Under the pieces are notes generated by a model, which was not told where the DNA came from, did no database searches, and saw nothing but the letters and a program-made list of their open reading frames with translations. A stretch of DNA of 64,000 nt from JAMXLO01 sp963794185 (lineage in GTDB: Bacteria; Pseudomonadota; Alphaproteobacteria; Acetobacterales; Acetobacteraceae): contig CAWCDM010000031.1 of NCBI GenBank assembly GCA_963794185.1, forward strand, positions 1-64,000, read 5' to 3'. Each line of letters begins with the position of its first letter. Position 1 is the first letter of the stretch. The position numbers and the translations under genes were made by a program. Of this stretch, positions 55,469-64,000 are shown piece after piece.

Positions 55469-56524
55469 ATGACTCTTGCCGCCCTGCTGCGCCACCTGGC
55501 GTTCGCCGCCGCGCTCGCGCTGCTGTCTGCCGCGGTGGTGCGCCTGATGATTGCCGCTCGCGTGCTGGACCATCCGGACCCGCGCAAGGTGCATACCCTG
55601 GAGACGCCGAAAGGCGGCGGTGTCGGCGTGGTCGTGGCGTTCCTGGTCGGCATCGCCGTACTCTACCGTTTCGCGGAATTCGCCCGCCTGGCCGACCAGT
55701 ATTTCATCGGGGTAATCGAGGCATCGGTAGCGATCGCCGTGGTGGCGTTCCTGGACGATCTGTTCGACTGGAAATTCACCGTGAAGCTGGCGGCGCAGGT
55801 CCTAGCCGCCGTGGTCGCGGTGGGCAGCGGCATCTATGTGGCGGACTATCGGCTGCCCTATGTCGGCCCGCTGTATGTCGGGTGGCTGGCCGCGCCGGCG
55901 ACTGTTGTTTGGCTGCTGTTTGCCACCAATGCGATGAACTTCATCGACGGGCTGAATGGACTGGCCGGCGGCGTGGCGCTGATCGCCGCATGCTTCCTGG
56001 CCGGCATCGCGGCGTTCACCGGCGGCTGGTTCGCGTATTTCGCCGCACTGCTCCTCGCCGCCGGGCTCGCGGGCTTCCTGCCGTTCAACTTCCCGCGTGC
56101 GCGCATTTTCATGGGCGACGTCGGCAGCCAGTTCTGCGGCTTCATCCTCGCCGTTCTGGCCGTCGTCGCCAGCCGCTTCGATGGCGTCGAGCTGTCGTTC
56201 CTGATCGTGCCGATGCTGCTGTCGGGCGTGCTGTTTGACGTTGCGTTCACGCTGATCCGGCGAGCCTTTTCCGGCGAAGCACTGACCGAGCCGCATCGCG
56301 GGCATCTCTATCAGGTGGCGCAACGCTCCGGCGTGCCGGCCACCGACGTGACGTTGGTGCACTGGGGGTTTGCCGTGTTCGGCGGCATGTGCGCGACCGT
56401 GTTCGTACTCGCCCCCGCGCAGGCCAAGCCTTTTGTTCCGTTGCTGACGCTGCTGCCGCAACTATGCTGGCTCGGCTACGTCGTGAGCTGCGCGCACCGC
56501 TCCGGCGTCGAACGCTGGGGATGA
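55469..56524 (+). CDS. WecA/MraY-family undecaprenyl-phosphate glycosyl-1-phosphate transferase
   Basis: This 351-residue integral membrane enzyme moves a sugar-1-phosphate from a UDP-sugar to undecaprenyl phosphate, starting O-antigen or capsule synthesis. About ten membrane spans are seen. Catalytic cytoplasmic motifs are intact: the VAFLDDLFDWK Asp pair, NAMNFIDGLNGLAGG, RIFMGDVGSQF and EPHRGHLYQ. It is near the DegT and CapD-like genes but transcribed the other way. A hairpin covers its ribosome-binding site. Confidence 0.9.
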   Translation: MTLAALLRHLAFAAALALLSAAVVRLMIAARVLDHPDPRKVHTLETPKGGGVGVVVAFLVGIAVLYRFAEFARLADQYFIGVIEASVAIAVVAFLDDLFDWKFTVKLAAQVLAAVVAVGSGIYVADYRLPYVGPLYVGWLAAPATVVWLLFATNAMNFIDGLNGLAGGVALIAACFLAGIAAFTGGWFAYFAALLLAAGLAGFLPFNFPRARIFMGDVGSQFCGFILAVLAVVASRFDGVELSFLIVPMLLSGVLFDVAFTLIRRAFSGEALTEPHRGHLYQVAQRSGVPATDVTLVHWGFAVFGGMCATVFVLAPAQAKPFVPLLTLLPQLCWLGYVVSCAHRSGVERWG

Positions 56525-56656
56525 GTGCGTTGCACAAAGGGCACTGTTACCCTCGGTACCAAACGTCCTTCGCGTTCGCAACCGCCGGCCGGCGGTTGCG
56601 TCCCTTGGCTTCAATCGTTCCCGACGCACCAGGCGAGATACGCCGGTCGCCCGAGA

Positions 56657-57055
56657 TCAGGCGTTTGCCGTCGCGCGACGCTGCGATGGTTCGTGAATCG
56701 CCGGAGCGCGCTTCGCGATAATGGCCGCCTCTCCCATGATGGAGCGCAGGTCGCGCAGAAAAGCCGCGCCTTTGAGCGTGCGCTGCACGAGAACGCTGCG
56801 GCGGTCGAGCGGGTCCACCTTGCGGCGCGCAAGGTCGAGCTCTCCCAGTCGATCGAGCGCTCGTGTAATCGCCGGCTTTGACACGTTCAGGTCCGCTGCG
56901 AGGCCGCGAACGGTGTGTCCGCCGTCGCGCAGGTAGCAGGTCAGGAACACGCCCAATTGACGCGCCGACAGGTCCGGCCCATCGCGTCGCACCAGGGAGA
57001 CGACGGTCTCGCGGAGAACTCCGACCATGTGATCAGCGGACGGGTTCATTGCCAT
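56657..57055 (-). CDS. MarR-family transcriptional regulator
   Basis: This 132-residue winged-helix protein contains QLGVFLTCYLRDGGHTVRGL, then the recognition helix region LNVSKPAITRALDRLGELDL and the wing DPLDRRSVLVQRT. I chose the ATG at 57055 because AAAGGACTGCC precedes it; the frame stays open to a TTG at 57109. It is convergent with the glycosyltransferase gene. Its target is unknown. Confidence 0.85.
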   Translation of the reverse strand: MAMNPSADHMVGVLRETVVSLVRRDGPDLSARQLGVFLTCYLRDGGHTVRGLAADLNVSKPAITRALDRLGELDLARRKVDPLDRRSVLVQRTLKGAAFLRDLRSIMGEAAIIAKRAPAIHEPSQRRATANA

Positions 57056-57187
57056 TGGCAGTCCTTTCTCGATTCCGGGTCCACGGGTCGTGGCACCTGG
57101 ATACGACAAGTGACGCCGGTCGATGCTACGTCAATCCCATTGCGGAAGCAATTCCCACTCCACTCGCAACGATGTGACCAGAAACCC

Positions 57188-58604
57188 TCAATCCGGGTGT
57201 GCAACCGCCAACCGTTTCGCGATCCCAGAGAATATGGCGCGCATAGCGTACGCCTCGCCGCCCTCAGGGCGGCCAGGTGCCGTCTGGTCATTCCAGGCAT
57301 ACAGATCGAAATGGGCCCACGCAATCCCCGGCACAACAAATCGCCGCAGGAACAATGCGGCGGTGATCGCGCCGGCATGCGGTTTGGAGGAGACATTGTT
57401 GAGATCCGCGACCGTGCTGTCCAGCCAACGGTCGTAGGCATCCCACAGCGGCAGGCGCCAGAGCGGATCGTGCTGCGCAAGACCATTCCGCAACAGAGTG
57501 TCCCCCCAACCATCATCGTTGCAGAACATCGCCGGCAGGTCCGGCCCGAGTGCCACGCGCGCCGCACCCGTCAGTGTGGCGCAATCGACCAGCAAAGAGG
57601 GGGATTCCTCGCATGCATCGGCCAAAAGGTCGCACAGCACCAAGCGACCCTCCGCATCGGTATTGCCGATTTCGACTGTCATGCCGTTGCGTGTACGGAC
57701 CACATCGAGCGGGCGCATCGCGGTGCCGGAAATCGCGTTTTCCACACAACCGGTCCGCACCACAAGGCGAACCGATAAATTCGCTTCCATAATCAGTCTG
57801 GCGAGGCCCAGCACGGTGGCGGCCCCGCCCATGTCCTTTTTCATGCGCAGCATGCCACTCGACGGCTTGATGTCATACCCACCAGTATCGAAACAGAACT
57901 CCTTTGCCGCAGAGCGAAACGAGTGGCGCACCCGCGTGGGCCTTGCTGCCCGACCAACGGAAGATCGCGACCCGTGCCGGTCGCGCCGAGCCCCGGCCGA
58001 CCGCCGCGATGGTCGGGTATGCCTCATCGAGGGAATCACCCGCGACGATTTCTGTAACGGCACTATAACGCTTGCCGAGAGCCACGGCGAAATCGGCGAG
58101 CTCGACGGGCCCGAGCAGGTTGGCAGGTGTGTTGACGAGGTCACGCACCATCCAGGTGGCGGACGCAGCCGAGCGGCTGTGCCCCTGGCCGGGCGGAGCA
58201 AGCAGCCGCGCAGGCCCGCGTTTGGACGCCTTCAGCGCAGCATAGCGATAGGCGCCGAGGCAGAAGCCGAGCGTGGCGAAGCCCAGGTCGAAGTCGCCTG
58301 GCTGCAGCCGCCAAGGCACTCCCTCCGGCAATCGGAATGCCAGATTTCCGAACGCGGCGGGCGAATTGTCCTCGCCAAGTCCGAGCACCGCGCCGGCCAC
58401 GCCATCGTCGCCCGGCAGGAACAGCAACTCCTGCGCCGCCGCGGTGAAGTCGAGCTGGCGGAGAAACCTGCCCTGTGCCTGGGGCAGGCTGTCCATGAAG
58501 GCAGCAAGCCCGGATGGCCGCACGGCGTATAGCGGCCGCGTTGCATCCGCCGAGTCCACCAGGCAATCGAGTGTCTGCTCCAGCATCGCCACCTCACCGG
58601 TCAT
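57188..58604 (-). CDS. Leucyl aminopeptidase family (M17) protein, one frameshift
   Basis: M17 enzymes remove N-terminal residues using two metal ions. The N-terminal domain is followed by RDLVNTPANLLGPVELADFA. The metal and catalytic residues lie in GKGVCFDTGGYDIKP, KKDMGGAATVLG, GNTDAEGRLVLCDLL and CATLTGAARVALG. An extra C near 57897, inside the GKGV-CFDTGG motif, shifts the frame. The product would be about 470 residues. The ATG at 58604 lies six bases after the htpG stop, so the two are one operon. Confidence 0.87.
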
Positions 58605-58610
58605 CGGTTC

Positions 58611-60434
<1,824 letters not shown>

Positions 60435-60514
60435 CGCCAGTCCTCCTGTCGGGCCGCGATATGCGGCCAAAAGCGCCCGGTTTCAATGCGGCGGCGTGCC
60501 GGCCAACAAGGCAG

Positions 60515-60690
60515 GTGCCACACCGAGTTCACCGAGAAAGGCACACCGAGGGCCACAGAGAGGAGATGCCGGAACGGTGAATGTGAACCTGGGCTACCCC
60601 GGAGTCCGGCCAAGGCAAACGCTTCGCGCGAAGCGCTATTCTGTCTTCCTCGGTGGCCCTCGGTGCACCCTCGGTGAACTCGGTGTGGAC
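60515..60690. repeat. Second hairpin repeat: CACCGAG arrays around a CGCTTCGCGCGAAGCG palindrome
   Basis: The left arm (60515 onward: GTGCCACACCGAGTTCACCG) and right arm (to 60690) are inverted copies with repeated ACCGAG units around a 16-bp perfect palindrome at 60620-60635. The left arm has about 50 extra bases next to the palindrome. The sequence right of it (CTTCCTTCC, CGCC, GCAC) matches the repeat at 31053-31190. No GxxExxY gene is attached. It occupies most of the gap between htpG and the divergent helicase gene. Confidence 0.8.
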
Positions 60691-60774
60691 CCTTCCTTCC
60701 CCGCCGGCACGACGCCCGAACCCATCCCGCCGGAAGTGCTTGCATTCCGCAGCGCAACACCCAAACATCCTGCC

Positions 60775-63288
60775 ATGTTCGGCTTCGATACCGGTTTCGC
60801 CCCGCGCGTCAAAGCCGTCCTCGGTCCGACGAACACCGGCAAGACCCATCTCGCCATCGAACGGATGCTGGCGCACGCCTCGGGCATCATCGGCTTCCCG
60901 CTCCGCCTGCTGGCGCGCGAGAACTACGACCGCATGGTGGCGCAGAAGGGCGCCCGCCACGTCGCGCTGATCACCGGCGAGGAGAAGATCATCCCGCCCG
61001 ATGCGCGCTGGTTCTCCTGCACGGTCGAGGCGATGCCGCTCGACCGCGATGCGGAGTTCCTCGCGGTCGACGAGATCCAGCTCTGCGCCGACCCCGATCG
61101 TGGCCACGTCTTCACCGACCGCCTGCTGCATGCCCGCGGCCTCGTGGAGACCATGTTCCTCGGCGCCGAGACGATCCGCCCGCTGCTGCAGCGGCTGGTG
61201 CCGCAGGCCAGCGTCGAGACCCGGCCGCGCATGTCGCAACTGAGCCACGCCGGGCCGGTGAAGCTGGTCCGCCTGCCGCCGCGGTCCGCCGTGGTGGCGT
61301 TCAGCGCGGCCGATGTCTACGCGATCGCTGAACTGATTCGCCGTCGCCGCGGCGGCTGCGCGGTGGTGATGGGGCGGCTCTCGCCGCGCACCCGCAACGC
61401 CCAGGTGGCGCTCTACCAGGACAAGGAGGTCGACTTCCTAGTTGCCACCGACGCGATCGGCATGGGTCTGAACATGGACGTGGACCATGTCGCCTTCGCC
61501 TCGTTGCGCAAGTTCGACGGCCACCGCCCGCGCCGGCTCGCCGCAGCAGAGGTGGCGCAGATCGCCGGACGCGCCGGACGCGGCATGCGCGACGGCACGT
61601 TCGGCACCACCGCGCAGTGCCCGCCGCTGGACGACGAGGTGGTGGCCGCGGTGGAGGCGCACAGCTTCGATGCGCTGGAGCAGCTCTGCTGGCGCAACAG
61701 CGACCTCGACCTCACACATGTGGACGCGCTGCTGGCCAGCCTCACCGCGCCTCCGCCGGGCCCAGGACTGGTGAAGGGCAACGACGCCGCGGACCTCGAG
61801 ACGCTGGCCGCGCTGGCGCGTGAGCCCGAGATCCGCCGCCTGGCGCAGGGGCGGCGGATGGTGCGGCGACTGTGGGAGGCCTGCCAGATCCCCGACTTTC
61901 GCAAGCTGGCAGACGACACGCACACCAAGCTATGCGCGCGGGTGTTCGGCCACATCGCGAGGGACCAGCGGCTGCCCGCCGACTGGCTGGCCGGGCAGAT
62001 CGGTGCGCTGGCACGCGCCGACGGCGATATCGATACGCTGATGCAGCGGTTGTCCGGGGTGCGCGTCTGGTCCTACATCGCGGCGCGGTCGGACTGGGTG
62101 CAGGACACCGTGCACTGGCAGGGGCGGGCCCGGGAGGTAGAGGACCTGCTGTCCGACGCGCTGCATGAACGGCTGACCAGCAGGTTCGTCGACCGGCGCG
62201 CCGCCCTTCTGATGCGCCGCCTGGAAGCCGGCGAGAAGGAGGAACTGCTCTCGGCGGTGACCCGCCGGGGCGATGTAGTGGTCGAGGGCCTCTCGGTTGG
62301 GCGCGTCGGCGGCTTCAGCTTCTTCCCGGACCCGACGGCAGTGGGGGACGAAAAGAAGCTGGTCCTGCGGGCCGCCCGGCGGGCGCTGCGCGAGGAGATG
62401 CCCCGACGCGTGGCTCTGGTGGAAGCGGCCGCGGACGCCGTATTCCTGCTGACCGACGATCATTCAGTGACGTGGGACGGCGTTCCGATCGCCCGCCTGA
62501 AGCGCGGCGCCAGCGCCCTCCGCCCCCGCGTTCAGGTGCTGGACAGCGAGTTCCTGGATGGCGCCCAGCGGGAGCGGCTGCGCATCAGGCTGCAGCGGTT
62601 CCTGGACGACAGGGTGAACGCCGACCTGGCGCCATTGCGCGCGGCAGCCGACCGCGGATCGCAACAGCCGGGATTTCGCGGGCTGCTGCACCGCCTGACC
62701 GAGGCGTTGGGTCTGCTCGCCGGCGAGGAAGGCGACAGCCTGACCCCGCAATCGCGCACCGCACTGAAGGCGATCGGGGTCAAGGCCGGCCGCTTCGGCC
62801 TGTTCCTCCCGGCGCTGCTGAAGCCGCGCGCGGCGGCGATGCGCGCCCGACTCTGGGGATTGCAGCACGGCCAGACGGTGCCCGGCCTGCCGCCGCCCGA
62901 TCTGGTCTCGCTGCCTGCCCAGCCGGACTGGCCGGCCGGCTTTGCCGACGCGATGGGCTGGCTGGAGGCCGGCCCGGTTCTGCTGCGGCTCGATATCGCC
63001 GAGAGGGTGGCCGCCGAACTGGCCTGGGCGACACGGCGCGGCGCCACGGCGTTGCCGGCCGGCCTCGCGTCGCGCTTCTCGCTGAGGGCCGAGATGCTGC
63101 CCGTGGTGCTGCGACGATTGGGCTTCCGCATCCTGCCGGCCGGCGGACTGGCAGCGGGAGAATATGGTCCGCCGGCCCCGACCATGGTGCTGCCGCTTCG
63201 CCGGCGCCGGCGCCGGCCGGTCGTGGTCGCGGCGGGGCCGGGCCGCGCCCACGGGCCGTTCGCGGCATTGGCGGCACTCAAGAGGTAG
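60775..63288 (+). CDS. Suv3-like DEAD/DExH RNA helicase
   Basis: This 837-residue protein is related to the mitochondrial degradosome helicase Suv3. Motif I is GPTNTGKTH (about residue 18), motif II VDEIQL, the motif V region VATDAIGMGLNM and motif VI IAGRAGRGMRDG. A helical C-terminal domain and a basic, Arg-rich tail (LRRRRRRPVV) follow. I chose the ATG at 60775, which starts seven residues before the first conserved strand; the frame is open further upstream. It is followed by the S4 protein and ferredoxin genes, a conserved alphaproteobacterial order. RNA unwinding or turnover is the expected role. Confidence 0.9.
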   Translation: MFGFDTGFAPRVKAVLGPTNTGKTHLAIERMLAHASGIIGFPLRLLARENYDRMVAQKGARHVALITGEEKIIPPDARWFSCTVEAMPLDRDAEFLAVDEIQLCADPDRGHVFTDRLLHARGLVETMFLGAETIRPLLQRLVPQASVETRPRMSQLSHAGPVKLVRLPPRSAVVAFSAADVYAIAELIRRRRGGCAVVMGRLSPRTRNAQVALYQDKEVDFLVATDAIGMGLNMDVDHVAFASLRKFDGHRPRRLAAAEVAQIAGRAGRGMRDGTFGTTAQCPPLDDEVVAAVEAHSFDALEQLCWRNSDLDLTHVDALLASLTAPPPGPGLVKGNDAADLETLAALAREPEIRRLAQGRRMVRRLWEACQIPDFRKLADDTHTKLCARVFGHIARDQRLPADWLAGQIGALARADGDIDTLMQRLSGVRVWSYIAARSDWVQDTVHWQGRAREVEDLLSDALHERLTSRFVDRRAALLMRRLEAGEKEELLSAVTRRGDVVVEGLSVGRVGGFSFFPDPTAVGDEKKLVLRAARRALREEMPRRVALVEAAADAVFLLTDDHSVTWDGVPIARLKRGASALRPRVQVLDSEFLDGAQRERLRIRLQRFLDDRVNADLAPLRAAADRGSQQPGFRGLLHRLTEALGLLAGEEGDSLTPQSRTALKAIGVKAGRFGLFLPALLKPRAAAMRARLWGLQHGQTVPGLPPPDLVSLPAQPDWPAGFADAMGWLEAGPVLLRLDIAERVAAELAWATRRGATALPAGLASRFSLRAEMLPVVLRRLGFRILPAGGLAAGEYGPPAPTMVLPLRRRRRRPVVVAAGPGRAHGPFAALAALKR

Positions 63289-63298
63289 GGGGCCTGCG

Positions 63299-63604
63299 AT
63301 AGCCGACCAGGAAGACCGCGACTGGCAGCGGCTCGACAAGTGGCTGTGGTGCGCGCGCTTCATGCGGGCGCGCAGCGATTGCGCGGAATTGGCGGCCAGG
63401 GGCTCGATCCGCATCAACCGCCAGCCGACGGACAAGCCCCATGCCAGATTGCGCGTCGGCGATGTGCTGACCGTGCCGCTCCACAGCTCCGTCCGTGTCG
63501 TGCGCGTGGTGTCGCTGGCCGCGCGGCGCGGTCCGGCACCCGAGGCACGGCTGCTCTACGAAGAGATCAGCGAGACCGGCGGCGGACCTTGCGCCACAGC
63601 GTAA
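63299..63604 (+). CDS. S4-domain RNA-binding protein (HslR/Hsp15-like)
   Basis: This protein of about 101 residues has the S4 fold: WQRLDKWLWCARFMRARSDC, RGSIRINRQPTDKPHARLRV and GDVLTVPLHSSVRVVRVVSL. Hsp15 relatives bind stalled large ribosomal subunits. There is no ATG, GTG or TTG at the expected N-terminus; an ATA at 63299 takes that place, and the nearest upstream start (GTG at 63164) would overlap the helicase gene by about 125 bases. The start is therefore unresolved. Confidence 0.8.
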   Translation: MADQEDRDWQRLDKWLWCARFMRARSDCAELAARGSIRINRQPTDKPHARLRVGDVLTVPLHSSVRVVRVVSLAARRGPAPEARLLYEEISETGGGPCATA

Positions 63605-63650
63605 TCATCGGCATATCGCCGCCTCCGATACCCCGCATCAGGGACTGCCC

Positions 63651-63983
63651 ATGACCTACGTGGTCACCGAATCCTGCATCCGCTGCAAGTATATGGACTG
63701 CATCGAGGTCTGCCCGGTCGACTGCTTCTATGTCGGCGAGAACATGCTCGTCATCCACCCGGACGAATGCATCGACTGCGGCGTTTGCGAGCCCGAGTGC
63801 CCGGTGGAGGCCATCGTGCCGGACAGCGACGACAAGGCGGGCGACTGGCTGGAACAGAACCGGACCTACGCCGCGCTCTGGCCGAACATCACCCGGAAGG
63901 GCGAGCCGCCGGCGGACGCCGATGACTGGAAGGACAAGCAGGACAAGGCCGCGCTGTTCTCGCCCGAGCCGGGCAAGCCCTGA
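63651..63983 (+). CDS. fdxA: 7Fe ferredoxin FdxA
   Basis: This 110-residue ferredoxin carries a [3Fe-4S] and a [4Fe-4S] cluster. The N-terminus TYVVTESCIRCKYMDCIEVC and the second motif CIDCGVCEPECP are the conserved cluster ligands, followed by the long C-terminal tail (NRTYAALWPNITRKG) of the Azotobacter-type family. It starts at the ATG at 63651, third after the helicase and S4 genes, and ends 17 bases before the window edge. Confidence 0.95.
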   Translation: MTYVVTESCIRCKYMDCIEVCPVDCFYVGENMLVIHPDECIDCGVCEPECPVEAIVPDSDDKAGDWLEQNRTYAALWPNITRKGEPPADADDWKDKQDKAALFSPEPGKP

Positions 63984-64000
63984 ACCTCGGCAGGCGGGTC

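Overview
The window is high-GC DNA from an alphaproteobacterium. Gene content points to Rhodospirillales, most likely Acetobacteraceae: a Suv3-like helicase followed by an S4 RNA-binding protein and a 7Fe ferredoxin, a CheA-CheW-CheW-receiver fusion, and a CIRCE-controlled groESL operon. The family assignment is inferred from gene content only; there is no rRNA marker. I saw no tRNA, rRNA or CRISPR array.

Layout. 1-7.8 kb is a pile-up of insertion sequences: an IS3 element inserted in an IS1595-family transposase gene, a four-gene IS21-type transposon (zinc-binding protein, ParB-like protein, IstA, IstB), and an IS630 remnant. 7.8-10 kb holds groEL and groES with a CIRCE operator. At 10.25-10.9 kb a 659-bp non-autonomous element has IS1595-type ends and an 8-bp target duplication, and carries a phage-type DNA methyltransferase as its only gene. 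11.6-16 kb is an iron/phosphonate-type ABC transporter whose permease gene is split by a 1-kb inversion between two identical 151-bp inverted repeats. A CBS-domain gene and an ISAzo13 remnant follow. 18.2-23.7 kb is a chemotaxis operon (cheA-cheW-cheY-cheB-cheR). 23.7-27.4 kb holds small-molecule metabolism genes. 27.6-34.1 kb is a type III-like restriction-modification locus in which a GxxExxY (PD-(D/E)XK_3) gene and a hairpin repeat sit between the nuclease and methylase genes, followed by a toxin-antitoxin pair. 35-43.5 kb holds an ene-reductase, an IorAB-type molybdenum hydroxylase, a flavocytochrome c sulfide dehydrogenase and a soxXYZA cluster whose SoxY ends in AACID. 43.6-50 kb has an MFS exporter, a group II intron and an IS91-type unit with a tyrosine recombinase. 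50.2-56.5 kb is a surface-glycan region (DegT aminotransferase, CapD-like dehydratase, WecA/MraY-like transferase) with a solute-binding protein. 56.6-64 kb holds MarR, leucyl aminopeptidase, HtpG, helicase, S4 protein and ferredoxin.

Working together: the sulfur cluster pairs sulfide oxidation (FccAB-like) with a Sox carrier SoxYZ and its cytochromes SoxXA, but soxB and soxCD are not present here. The che genes form one tightly packed transcription unit. The glycan genes are consistent with making and loading a modified nucleotide sugar onto a lipid carrier.

A caution for the reader. Many conserved genes carry frameshifts, and almost all are single-base insertions outside homopolymers. That pattern resembles residual insertion errors of an unpolished long-read assembly, so several genes called pseudogene here may be intact in the living cell.
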